This document shows, piece by piece, positions 17,771 through 25,739 of a stretch of 64,000 nt of DNA. Numbering within the stretch: the first letter of the stretch is position 1; every line of letters begins with the position of its first letter. The stretch is taken from positions 1-64,000 of the forward strand of contig CAZWJC010000004.1 of NCBI GenBank assembly GCA_964634255.1, written 5' to 3'. This stretch comes from MWDV01 sp964634255 (lineage in GTDB: Bacteria; Verrucomicrobiota; Verrucomicrobiia; Limisphaerales; MWDV01). The notes under the pieces are model-generated. The model had not been told where the DNA came from, did not search any database, and saw only the letters and a program-made list of their open reading frames with translations. The translations under genes and the position numbers were made by a program.

Positions 17771-19105
17771 ATGAAGCAGTGTTGCCACTTGATGCTGGTC
17801 CTCGGCGTTGCCTTGGTTTGTCGGATTGCAGTCGCCCAGAATCCAGCCGTGCGAGCCGCCGTTGAGGCGCAGGTGGATCAGCGCGTTCCCGCATGGATCG
17901 CGCTCTACCAGCACCTTCACGCCAACCCGGAGCTTTCGCTCCAAGAGGTCAAGACGGCGGCGCGCGTGGCGGAGGAACTGCGTCAGGCCGGGTACAACGT
18001 AACCACGAATGTTGGAGGGCACGGCGTGGTGGGCGTGCTCAAGAACGGTAGTGGGCCGACGGTGCTGGTCCGTGCCGACATGGACGCGCTGCCGGTCCAG
18101 GAGCAAACCGGGCTGCCTTACGCCAGCACCGCTACCACGAAGGATCGCGCGGGCAATGAGGTTTCCGTGATGCACGCGTGTGGGCACGACATTCACATGA
18201 CCAGTTTCATCGGTACGGCACAGGTGCTGGCGCAACTCAAGGATCGCTGGCAAGGCACGCTCGTGATGGTGGGGCAACCCGCCGAGGAAGCTGGCGACGG
18301 CGCTCACAACATGATCAAAGACGGCTTGTACACACGCTTCCCGAAGCCCGACTACGCCATTGGGCTGCACGACAACTCGGAATTGCCCGCCGGCGTCCTG
18401 GGCTACACCCCGGGATTCTCCGCGGCAAACGTGGATTCGGTGGATATCACCGTGCGCGGCGTTGGGGGACACGGCGCACACCCGGACAAGACCAAGGACC
18501 CGGTGGTGTTAGCCTCGCAGATTGTGCTCGCGCTCCAGACGATTGTCAGCCGCGAGATCAAAGCCGGCGATCCCGCGGTGGTTACGGTCGGCTCGATCCA
18601 CGGCGGCACGAAGCACAACATTATTCCCGAGGAAGTGAAGCTGCAGTTGACCGTACGAACCTATGCCGATGCGGTGCGCCAGGAGGTGCTGAATGCGATC
18701 CGGCGTATCGTGCGCGGTCAAGCCATCGCGGCGGGCGTGCCGGAGGACCGCATGCCGATTGTGGAGATTGATTCGGAAGGCACCCCAGCCGTCTATAACG
18801 ATCCCGCATTGACGGAACGCCTGGCGACCGTGTTCCGTACCACGTTTGGCGACACCAACGTCGTGCAGCGCAAGCCCAGCATGGGGGGAGAAGACTTCAG
18901 CAGGTACGGCCGAACGGAACACAAGTTGCCGATCTGCATGTTCAGTCTGGGCGCGGTGGCGCGGTCGAAATTCGAGGAAAGCCAGCGCACCGGCCAACCG
19001 TTGCCTGCCCTGCATTCGTCCCGGTTTGTGGCGGATCCTGAGCCCACCCTGAAGACCGGGGTTACCGCAACGACCGTCGCCGTGTTGGAGCTCCTCAAAA
19101 AGTAG
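17771..19105 (+). CDS. Exported M20 family amidohydrolase (hippurate hydrolase-like)
   Basis: A 444-residue metallo-amidohydrolase that removes acyl groups from amino acids or similar amides. Metal and catalytic motifs follow the M20D pattern: RADMDALPVQE (101-111), HACGHDIHM (136-144, with Cys137 and His139 as ligands), GQPAEEAGDGA (168-178, catalytic Glu172 and ligand Glu173), LHDNSELPAG (ligand His) and GGEDFSRY near the C-terminus. A dimerisation domain sits between them. An N-terminal hydrophobic segment (LMLVLGVALVCRIAVAQ) is an export signal, so it probably acts outside the cytoplasm. The ATG at 17771 is chosen; another in-frame ATG at 17792 would still keep most of the signal. It is convergent with the dipeptide epimerase gene just downstream, which may also act on cell-wall-derived compounds. 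Confidence 0.88.
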   Translation: MKQCCHLMLVLGVALVCRIAVAQNPAVRAAVEAQVDQRVPAWIALYQHLHANPELSLQEVKTAARVAEELRQAGYNVTTNVGGHGVVGVLKNGSGPTVLVRADMDALPVQEQTGLPYASTATTKDRAGNEVSVMHACGHDIHMTSFIGTAQVLAQLKDRWQGTLVMVGQPAEEAGDGAHNMIKDGLYTRFPKPDYAIGLHDNSELPAGVLGYTPGFSAANVDSVDITVRGVGGHGAHPDKTKDPVVLASQIVLALQTIVSREIKAGDPAVVTVGSIHGGTKHNIIPEEVKLQLTVRTYADAVRQEVLNAIRRIVRGQAIAAGVPEDRMPIVEIDSEGTPAVYNDPALTERLATVFRTTFGDTNVVQRKPSMGGEDFSRYGRTEHKLPICMFSLGAVARSKFEESQRTGQPLPALHSSRFVADPEPTLKTGVTATTVAVLELLKK

Positions 19106-19132
19106 GAGCGGTTCGTGGAACGCCTTGCAGAA

Positions 19133-20173
19133 CTACCCTCGCGCCCGCACCCGAAGTCCGGCCTTCTCCGCGGCGGAGGCAAATGAGAGCACGCCCTTCT
19201 CCGCAGTCACGCCTGCGTAAGGATCGTTCGTGATGAGAATGTTGCCGTCCACATCCAGGTGGTCGCAGAGCTCCGCCAAGTGAGCCGCAGCACTGATGAG
19301 AATGCTGGTTTCAATCATGCAGCCGATCATGGTCTTCAGCCCGAGCTGGCGCGCGGCGCGCAGGGCTTCGTAGCCGCCGCTGATGCCGCCGGTCTTGACC
19401 AGCTTCACGTTGACACCGTGAAAACACTCGGCGCACCGCGGTGCGTCCGCCGCCGTGTGATAGGATTCGTCCGCATAGATCGGCAACGGCGTGCGCGCCT
19501 TAAGCCATCGCCAGTCTTCAACCGGCGCGGCCGCGGGCATGGGCTGCTCGATGTATTCAACGTGTTTGTCCCGCGCGAGCCAAGTGATCATCTCGAGCGC
19601 CTGCTCCTTGGTTTTCCAGCCCTCATTCGCATCGGCGCGCACGGTCTTGGTGGGCGCGGCCTCACGGAGCGCTTTCATGTTGGCCTCATCGCCGGGTACA
19701 CCGACTTTGATTTTCAGAATCGGGAAACGCTCGGCGGCGAGCACCTTCTGCCGGATGACCTCGGGCGTATCAATTCCGATGGTGAAGGACGTGCGGTGGT
19801 GCTGTTCGCGGAAACCGAGCCCCAGCAGGTCGTAGATCGGTTTGCCCGCGAGGCGACCGGCCCCGTCGAGCAACGCAATGTTCACGGCGCACTTGGCGGC
19901 CATGTTGCCGGACGCGACCGTTTCCAAGTACTTCATGCTCCCCGACACATCGGCGAAAGAGAGCTTCGCCGCATCTGCTTTGCTGAGGAAGGCGGCGACA
20001 GTGTCCACATCTTCATCGTAGCGCTTGATGGGCGCGGACTCGCCCAATCCCAAGGTCTCCGCCGCATCGCGCAACTCGACAACGATCACCTGGCTGGTGT
20101 TCGTGCCGGCGGTGCGGGCAATCTGCCACTTGTGCGCGAGATGGAGTTCGACTAACCGGTAACTCAGTTTCAC
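19133..20173 (-). CDS. Dipeptide epimerase (L-Ala-D/L-Glu epimerase type), enolase superfamily
   Basis: A 346-residue enolase-superfamily enzyme. The barrel motifs are all in place: the KIK pair (Lys154, Lys156), metal ligands Asp181 (RADANEGW), Glu209 (YIEQPM) and Asp235 (ADES), and the opposite-face lysine in VKLVKTGG (Lys257/Lys260). The CMIETSI segment near residue 292 is typical of the dipeptide epimerase branch, which interconverts L-Ala-L-Glu and L-Ala-D-Glu during murein recycling, although many members prefer other dipeptides. No signal peptide is present, so it is cytoplasmic. The ATG start begins MKLSYRLVELHLAHKWQIAR, the standard capping domain. It is convergent with the M20 gene; a link to peptidoglycan peptide use is an inference from context. 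Confidence 0.88.
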   Translation of the reverse strand: MKLSYRLVELHLAHKWQIARTAGTNTSQVIVVELRDAAETLGLGESAPIKRYDEDVDTVAAFLSKADAAKLSFADVSGSMKYLETVASGNMAAKCAVNIALLDGAGRLAGKPIYDLLGLGFREQHHRTSFTIGIDTPEVIRQKVLAAERFPILKIKVGVPGDEANMKALREAAPTKTVRADANEGWKTKEQALEMITWLARDKHVEYIEQPMPAAAPVEDWRWLKARTPLPIYADESYHTAADAPRCAECFHGVNVKLVKTGGISGGYEALRAARQLGLKTMIGCMIETSILISAAAHLAELCDHLDVDGNILITNDPYAGVTAEKGVLSFASAAEKAGLRVRARG

Positions 20174-20305
20174 GGCGCTAACGAAACCGGAATCTCAGCT
20201 CGAAGGCAATCTTCTTCGCGGTCACACCTGGCTTACAAGGCCAGGCGCGCTTGCTTAATCACGCGGTTGCTGTAGCGAACCGATCGGGGCTGTCGCCCCA
20301 AGCAA

Positions 20306-21574
20306 TCACTTGGCGGCGCTGGCAGCTTGCGGCTTTTGGAGGAAGATGAATGTGCCCTTCTTGTTGCCGACCACCACGTCCACCAGCTTGTCGCGATTGA
20401 CATCCCGGGCGACGACCTGCGTGCCGACCCCGGAATTGTCGTCAATTAAGTGCGGCACGAAGTCCACCTTGTTGGGCTTCTCTCGCTTCAGGCCGAACCA
20501 GTAGAGTACGGCAGCTGCATTCGGTTCGGGATCGCCGGTGGGACCGTGTGCCCAGAACCGCTTGCCGGTGACGAGATCCAGCACGCCGTCGCCGTCGATG
20601 TCCGCCAAGGCCAGCGCGTGAGGTTGGGAGAAGACAATGCCGTGCGGGCTGTCGCCCGGTTTCTGGCCGGTGATGGCATGCTGCTTAAAGGTGATTTCGT
20701 TGCCCGATCGGACCTGCTCAAACCACGCGATGCCATACTCGTGGGCGTGGAGGCTGGTGATGAGGTCGTTGAATCCATCGCCGTTCACGTCATAGACCAG
20801 CATCTGCGCACCCGCCGGGCCGACCTGCCACGGATGACGCGTCCACACCGGGTCGCCCTCTCGCGACGCGGGCTGCTCCCACCAGGCTCCGTTTTCCAGG
20901 ATGTCCACGCGGCCGTCGCCGTTGATGTCGCCGAAGCCAGTGCCGTGAGAATAACGCTGCCAGTCGCCTTTCGGCGTCACCGCATGGAACTTCCACGGTG
21001 CGTTCGGCTGTGTCCAATCCGATTCGGCGTAGCCGGCGAACCCGTGCGAAAAGCACACGATCTCGGGCTTGCCGTCGCCGGTGACATCGCCAAACGCCGG
21101 CGATTCGCTCTCCACGTTGTCGTAGGCGATATGCCGTTGCCAGTGCCCAGCCCGGCCTTGCGGATTCTCAAACCACGAGCCGTCCTTGCCAGGGTGTCCG
21201 TACACCAGGATGTCGGGCCAGCCGTCACTGTTAAAATCGTGGGTGAAGGTGAGGAAGTTCTCGGAGTAGGCGTTGTTTGTGCCCAAGCCGCCTTCGAAGC
21301 CAGGGATGGTTTCTTCCGTGCCGTTGGGCAGGCGACGCTTAAAACTCTGGTTCGCCGGGCAGTACTCGTGCCGGACCTTGAACGTGGGGCCTTCGTACCA
21401 AAACGGACCGCAAACGACGTCGCCTTGGCCATCCTTGTTGAAGTCCGCGGCGTCCGCGCCCTCGGCCCAGAATTCCTGGGTGGGTTGGATCTTCTGGAAC
21501 GTGCGTGGAGCAGTATCGGTTGCCGCCACCGCAGCGGCAGCGGTCGCCAGGATCAAATAGAATGCATTGCGCAT
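20306..21574 (-). CDS. Secreted FG-GAP/VCBS repeat protein
   Basis: A 422-residue exported protein with a signal peptide (MRNAFYLILATAAAAVAATD). At least seven calcium-type loops recur through the chain: DFNKDGQGD, DFNSDGWPD, DVTGDGKPE, DINGDGRVD, DVNGDGFND, DIDGDGVLD and a degenerate DVNRDKLVD. These are the DxDxDG loops of a beta-propeller of the integrin-alpha/VCBS class, with the repeat spacing of about 50-60 residues needed for seven blades. No enzymatic residue set is visible; such proteins are generally surface-bound and may bind glycans or partner proteins. The last loop has lost its glycine and acidic residue. It shares strand with the epimerase gene downstream and the FKBP gene upstream, but with gaps of more than 130 bases, so co-transcription is uncertain. 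Confidence 0.85.
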   Translation of the reverse strand: MRNAFYLILATAAAAVAATDTAPRTFQKIQPTQEFWAEGADAADFNKDGQGDVVCGPFWYEGPTFKVRHEYCPANQSFKRRLPNGTEETIPGFEGGLGTNNAYSENFLTFTHDFNSDGWPDILVYGHPGKDGSWFENPQGRAGHWQRHIAYDNVESESPAFGDVTGDGKPEIVCFSHGFAGYAESDWTQPNAPWKFHAVTPKGDWQRYSHGTGFGDINGDGRVDILENGAWWEQPASREGDPVWTRHPWQVGPAGAQMLVYDVNGDGFNDLITSLHAHEYGIAWFEQVRSGNEITFKQHAITGQKPGDSPHGIVFSQPHALALADIDGDGVLDLVTGKRFWAHGPTGDPEPNAAAVLYWFGLKREKPNKVDFVPHLIDDNSGVGTQVVARDVNRDKLVDVVVGNKKGTFIFLQKPQAASAAK

Positions 21575-21659
21575 GTGCCATGCTTTGCAGGTTCGCCGGG
21601 CCGGGTCAAGCAGGCAGCCGCAAGAACCAGCCGAGCCAGTCGGGATTCACCAAAGCCAA

Positions 21660-21690
21660 AGGGCAGGCCCGGTTACCCGAGGCCTGCCCT
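21660..21690 (-). terminator. Probable terminator hairpin after the FKBP gene
   Basis: AGGGCAGGCC (21660-21669) pairs perfectly with GGCCTGCCCT (21681-21690), a 10-base stem with an 11-base loop. It lies 28 bases past the FKBP stop and before the FG-GAP start. On the minus strand it is followed by TTTGGCTTTGG, a weak T-rich tract, so it may be an imperfect intrinsic terminator. Confidence 0.6.
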
Positions 21691-21717
21691 GTCTAGAATC
21701 TCTTGTTCGAGGTGGGA

Positions 21718-22584
21718 CTACTTCTTCTCGGCAGCCTTTTCGGCGGCCTTGCGCTGTTCCTCTTCGATGCGCTTCAAGTCCTCGGCCTTGATCGTCTCAA
21801 TCTTGGCGCCCTTCTCCATTTCCTCCTTCGACGGCACCTTAATGATGTCGCTGGTCACGGGTTGGCTCGGCGGCGGCGGCTTCGGCGCTTCCACGGAGAG
21901 CAACTCGATTTCAAAAAGCAATGTCGAGCCGGGCGGAATGTTCGGACGGCCCATGTCGCCATACGCCAGTTCGGACGGGATAAACAACTGCCACTTGCCG
22001 CCGGGCTTCATGAGCTGGAGCGCTTCGGTCCAACCCTTGACCACGCCGCTGACATTGAACTTCGCGGGCTGTCCGCCGCGCTTGGCGTTGCTGTCGAATT
22101 CGGTGCCATCAATCAACGTGCCCTTGTAATTCACGCTCACGGTATCGGTCGCCTTCGGACTCTCGCCGGAGCCTTCGGCGATCACTTTGTACTGCAAGCC
22201 GCTCGGAAGGGTCGTGACGCCGGGTTTGGTCTTGTTCTCGGCTAGGAAGGCTTCGCCCGCCTTCTTGTTCTTCTCAGCATCGGCCTTGCGTTTCTCCTCG
22301 GCCTTGGTGCGCATTTCCTGGGAGAACTTGTTCAGGACTTCCTGCGCTTCCTGCTCGGTCAGTGCCGTCTTGCTTCCCGTCAAACTGTCCTTGATGCCAC
22401 GGGTCAACACCTCCAGTGAAATTTGGTCGGTGTCGAGGCCGTTGCGTTTCCAACTGGCCCCCAGGTTCATGCCGATGGCATAGCTCACTTTGGCTTTCTC
22501 GTCGTTCAACGCTGGAGCGTCCTCGGCCCAGACGAGCGGTGCGGCCAAGACAGCAGCAGAGAGTAAAATGGTTTTCAGTTTCAT
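21718..22584 (-). CDS. Exported FKBP-type peptidyl-prolyl cis-trans isomerase (Mip/FkpA-like)
   Basis: A 288-residue folding catalyst for exported proteins. It has a signal peptide (MKLKTILLSAAVLAAPLVWA), an alpha-helical FKBP_N dimerisation domain (about 30-125; VSYAIGMNLGASWKRNGLD and a long charged helix), and a canonical FKBP domain (about 130-235). In that domain the active-site pattern reads VSVNYKGTLIDGTEFDS, VVKGWTEALQLMKPGGKW, IPSELAYGD and IPPGSTLLFEIELL. After it comes an unusual 50-residue tail that is first proline-rich and then nearly all Lys/Glu/Ala helix. The ATG at 22584 is used because the signal begins there; the longer open frame upstream is not credible. Family members act as periplasmic or outer-membrane dimers. 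A strong hairpin follows the gene. Confidence 0.92.
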   Translation of the reverse strand: MKLKTILLSAAVLAAPLVWAEDAPALNDEKAKVSYAIGMNLGASWKRNGLDTDQISLEVLTRGIKDSLTGSKTALTEQEAQEVLNKFSQEMRTKAEEKRKADAEKNKKAGEAFLAENKTKPGVTTLPSGLQYKVIAEGSGESPKATDTVSVNYKGTLIDGTEFDSNAKRGGQPAKFNVSGVVKGWTEALQLMKPGGKWQLFIPSELAYGDMGRPNIPPGSTLLFEIELLSVEAPKPPPPSQPVTSDIIKVPSKEEMEKGAKIETIKAEDLKRIEEEQRKAAEKAAEKK

Positions 22585-22690
22585 ATTCGGGCCGGCATGT
22601 TTGGGAAAAAGACCTCCGGACGCAACTGAAATGTGCGACGCCGGGAACGCGCCCGGACGGCCCGTTGCGCCACGGCGCACCCGCGAGTGC

Positions 22691-23569
22691 TTACCCCAGC
22701 ACGCCGCGCAGGAAGCGGCAGTTCGCCTGATAGCTTTCCAGCATGGGCGCGCCGCGGGGCACGGCCCCTTCAATTTGAATCCAACCGCGGTAGCCGATGT
22801 CGTCCAATGCCGCTCGGACCTTCTTGAAATCCACCTTGCCCTGACCCAGCAATGCGCCGTTCTCCTTTGCGTGAAACTCGCAAATGCGCTCGCGGCCGAG
22901 CTGACGTATTTCCTGGTAGATGTCGTAGCCGCGGTCATTGGAGTTGCACACGTCGTAATAGACCTGCACCGCTTTCGAGCCGACGCGATCCAGTATGTCC
23001 AGATGCTCCGCGGCGCTGAGCCAACTCTCGATGCCCAGTACCACCCCGGCTTTCTCCGCCTTGGGCGCGACCGCCTTGAGCCGCTTCACCACCTCGTCCG
23101 TGCCGGGCTTGTCGTCCTTCAGATCGCCGTTGCCGAAGAATGCCAGCAACACGGCTTTCACGCCGAGCTTCTGGCACACGTCCACGCAATCGCTCACCCA
23201 CTCAACCGTGCGCGGGTCGCTCTTGTACGGCACGTTGTTCAATTCGCCGATGGCCAGCGATCCGATCTCCAGGCCAGCCCGCTTCGCCGCATCGCGGTAA
23301 GCTTGCTGCATCTCTGGCTTGCGCAGGTGCATGCCGTTCGCCTCCGTGCCGAGGCTTACCTGCAGGCCATCGAGCCCGATCTCCTTCGCCACCTCGAACG
23401 CCGCGGGATCAGCCATCTTGCCGATGGACCAGTCACACGCGCCGATCTTGAAGTTGCGAGCGCCGGGCGCGGCGAACAGTGGTGCGAATCGTGATGAGAT
23501 TGCCAGTGCTGCGGCGGCTTGTGCCGAGCGGGCCAGCATCTGGCGGCGGGAAAGGAGTGAGGGCTTCAT
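22691..23569 (-). CDS. Tat-exported xylose-isomerase-like TIM barrel (sugar phosphate isomerase/epimerase family)
   Basis: A 292-residue AP_endonuc_2-type TIM barrel. Residues 1-34 form a twin-arginine signal (LSRRQMLARSAQAAAALAIS). Barrel strands with presumed metal ligands are recognisable: GLDGLQVSLG, GIESW (Glu), YDVCNSND (Asp/Asn), CEFHAKEN (His) and IQIEGA (Glu). The fold is shared by sugar isomerases, epimerases and the recently recognised 3-keto-glycoside lyases, so the reaction is open. Its direct upstream neighbour, 21 bases away on the same strand, is a DUF1080 protein, a family with 3-keto-disaccharide hydrolase activity. That makes a role in oxidative 3-keto sugar breakdown reasonable, but this is inference. 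No Gfo/Idh/MocA dehydrogenase, the usual third partner, is in the window. Confidence 0.82.
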   Translation of the reverse strand: MKPSLLSRRQMLARSAQAAAALAISSRFAPLFAAPGARNFKIGACDWSIGKMADPAAFEVAKEIGLDGLQVSLGTEANGMHLRKPEMQQAYRDAAKRAGLEIGSLAIGELNNVPYKSDPRTVEWVSDCVDVCQKLGVKAVLLAFFGNGDLKDDKPGTDEVVKRLKAVAPKAEKAGVVLGIESWLSAAEHLDILDRVGSKAVQVYYDVCNSNDRGYDIYQEIRQLGRERICEFHAKENGALLGQGKVDFKKVRAALDDIGYRGWIQIEGAVPRGAPMLESYQANCRFLRGVLG

Positions 23570-23590
23570 GGCGAAACGGGAGAGATGATG

Positions 23591-24340
23591 TTATTTCGAT
23601 TCGAGCTGGGTGATGCGCAGGTTCCGATATGCCACCGGTCCGTGATCGCCTTGGAGCATCAGCGGGCCGGTCGCCTTCTCGTCGTCGAAAAGCGGGCTGC
23701 GCGTCGGCCCGGTGACCTCGACGTTTTCGTGGATCGTCTTGCCGTTATGCACGACCTTCACGAACGTTGCGTTGGCGGTTTTTCGACCGCTGGTGTCAAA
23801 GCGGGGCGCGCGGAAAGTGATGTCGAAGCTCTGCCAATCGCCGGGCGGTTGGCTGGCGTTCTCGCGTGGCGAGTGCCCCTCCACCTCGTGGTTTTCCTGC
23901 CAGCGCGGGTAGATGCCGCCGCACTCGATGCCCGGATACTTGTCCATGGCGACGCCAAAGCTGTCATAGACCTGCACCTCATATCGGCCCATCAGGTAGA
24001 TGCCGGAATTGGATCGCTTTGCGATACAGAACTCGACGTGCACCTGTGCGTCGCCGAACTCCGCCGCTGTTACAAGGTGCACCGTCTTGCCTCGCGGGCC
24101 GTTGACCGCGACGCCGTCGCCCGGCGTGATGGTGAATTTCGCGGGGTCGGTCGTGTCGAGCCCAACCGCCTTGGCCGCCAGCCACTCGCCGGTTGGCTGC
24201 CGCCATCCGGCGAAATCCTTGCCAGTGAAGAGCAAATGGGTTTTAGGGGCAGCGCCTGCCGAGACGAGGGCGAGGCCGAGGAAGGTTGCGCCAAGGAGCA
24301 ACCTTGAGAGCTGTGAGGTGGCGTAACAATTCGCTTTCAT
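23591..24340 (-). CDS. Secreted DUF1080 (3-keto-disaccharide hydrolase-like) protein
   Basis: A 249-residue exported protein with a signal peptide (residues 1-30, LLLGATFLGLALVSAGA). The mature part is a single concanavalin-like beta-sandwich of the DUF1080 family: LFTGKDFAGWRQPTGEW at the start, the FGDAQVHVEFCIAKRSNSGIYLMGRYEVQVYDS-type centre (FGDAQVHVEF, NSGIYLMGRYEVQVYDSFG), GGIYP, GDWQSFDITFRAPRFD and GPLMLQGDHGPVAYRNLRI at the end. In this family the SNSGIY/YEVQVxDS strands line the sugar site, and some members hydrolyse 3-keto-glycosides. The ATG at 24340 puts the signal in the right place. It is followed by the TIM-barrel gene after 21 bases, so the two are almost certainly one operon. 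Family assignment is strong; activity is inferred. Confidence 0.88.
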   Translation of the reverse strand: MKANCYATSQLSRLLLGATFLGLALVSAGAAPKTHLLFTGKDFAGWRQPTGEWLAAKAVGLDTTDPAKFTITPGDGVAVNGPRGKTVHLVTAAEFGDAQVHVEFCIAKRSNSGIYLMGRYEVQVYDSFGVAMDKYPGIECGGIYPRWQENHEVEGHSPRENASQPPGDWQSFDITFRAPRFDTSGRKTANATFVKVVHNGKTIHENVEVTGPTRSPLFDDEKATGPLMLQGDHGPVAYRNLRITQLESK

Positions 24341-24443
24341 GGCTGTGTCGATCCAAGCCGACACTACCGGTGTGCCGCCATGGCGGCGAGCGCAATTTTC
24401 CTTTGCCTGTCCGCCGCCGCTGCCCTAGCGTGCCGCTCCATAC

Positions 24444-25535
24444 ATGAAAACTGCGCTCTGCCTTCTCACTCTCACGCAGGCTCTGGTCATGACGCCGCAG
24501 GTGGGCGCTGTCACGGCTGTCTCCATTGCCGGGGACGAGTTTCACATCAACGGCAAACCAACTTATGCCCAGCGGACATGGCGCGGGCGCAACATTCAGG
24601 GCTTGCTGCTCAACGCCCGCCTGGTGCAGGGCATCTTTGACGACCGAAACACGAACACCGTGACACAATGGGCGTATCCGGACACCGGCAAGTGGGACGC
24701 GGATCGAAACACGCGCGAGTTCATTGCCGCAATGCCGGAGTGGCGTCGGCACGGGTTGCTGGCCTTTACGCTCAACCTCCAGGGCGGCTCGCCCCAAGGT
24801 TATTCAGCACAGCAACCCTGGCATAACTCGGCGTTCGAGGCCGACGGCTTGCTCCGCGCGGATTACCTGGCGCGGCTGGAACGCATCCTGAACCGGGCCG
24901 ACGAACTCGGCTTGGTCGTCATCCTCGGCTATTTTTACTTCGGTCAGGACGAGCGGTTACAGGATGAGGCCGCCGTGTTGCGCGCCACGGACAACACCAC
25001 GCGCTGGCTGCTCGACCGTGGTTGGCGGAACGTGCTCGTCGAGGTCAACAACGAATGCAACGTGCGCTACGACCATGCCATCCTGCGCCCGGACCGGGTT
25101 CACGAAGTGATTGACCGGGTGAAAGCGATGAAGGCTGGCGAGCGGCGACTGCTGGTCGGCACTTCTTACGGTGGCGGAACAGTTCCCAAGGAGAATGTGG
25201 TGCGTGCTTCCGACTTCCTGCTGCTCCATGGCAACGGCGTTTCAAAACCTGACCGTATTGCCGAGATGGTTCGCCAGACGCGCGCCGTGCCAGGCTACAC
25301 GCCCAGGCCAATTGTCTTCAACGAGGACGACCACTTCGAATTCGACAAATCAGAGAACAACTTTACTGCGGCCGTGGGCGAACACGCGTCGTGGGGCTAC
25401 TTCGATTTCCGCATGAAGGGCGAGGGGTTCGAGGAGGGCTTTCAGAGTGTGCCGGTGAACTGGGGCATCAGCAGCGAGCGCAAGCGTGGCTTCTTCCGAT
25501 TGCTCGCGGAGATCACCGGCAGCAGTGCGCCCTGA
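24444..25535 (+). CDS. Secreted glycoside-hydrolase-like TIM barrel protein
   Basis: A 363-residue protein with a signal peptide (MKTALCLLTLTQALVMTPQVGA). The remainder reads as a clan A-like TIM barrel. It opens with FHINGKPTYAQRTWRGRNIQG (about 33-52), a pattern of glycosidases that places the 'own name' strand before the barrel. Glu204 in LVEVNNECNV is a plausible acid/base at the end of strand 4, and Glu294 in RPIVFNEDDHF a plausible nucleophile at strand 7. The sequence is not close to any well-studied cellulase that I know; relatives are generally described only as glycoside hydrolase-like or DUF4038/GH140-like. It is divergent from the DUF1080/TIM-barrel operon with about 100 bases between starts. 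Substrate unknown. Confidence 0.68.
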   Translation: MKTALCLLTLTQALVMTPQVGAVTAVSIAGDEFHINGKPTYAQRTWRGRNIQGLLLNARLVQGIFDDRNTNTVTQWAYPDTGKWDADRNTREFIAAMPEWRRHGLLAFTLNLQGGSPQGYSAQQPWHNSAFEADGLLRADYLARLERILNRADELGLVVILGYFYFGQDERLQDEAAVLRATDNTTRWLLDRGWRNVLVEVNNECNVRYDHAILRPDRVHEVIDRVKAMKAGERRLLVGTSYGGGTVPKENVVRASDFLLLHGNGVSKPDRIAEMVRQTRAVPGYTPRPIVFNEDDHFEFDKSENNFTAAVGEHASWGYFDFRMKGEGFEEGFQSVPVNWGISSERKRGFFRLLAEITGSSAP

Positions 25536-25739
25536 TCGCAGTCGCCGGCTCGACGAAACCTGAACGGTCGCTAGGTGCGTTCCGACATTTCGTCGCGCTG
25601 CAGGTTTACGCGAGGCGACGGGATCTTGGGTCGAAGATAAAACCGCCATCTGGCGTTTCTGCTGAGTTGCTCGAAACCATCGCGTGCGATAGCTTGTCAG
25701 CTGAAGGGTGTGGCTGGGGACCGCTCGGAGCCGTCGAAT

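Noticed and set aside
20227..20245. CCTGGC-TTACAAG-GCCAGG hairpin as terminator of the FG-GAP gene
   Set aside because: The stem is only six bases and no T-run follows on the minus strand.
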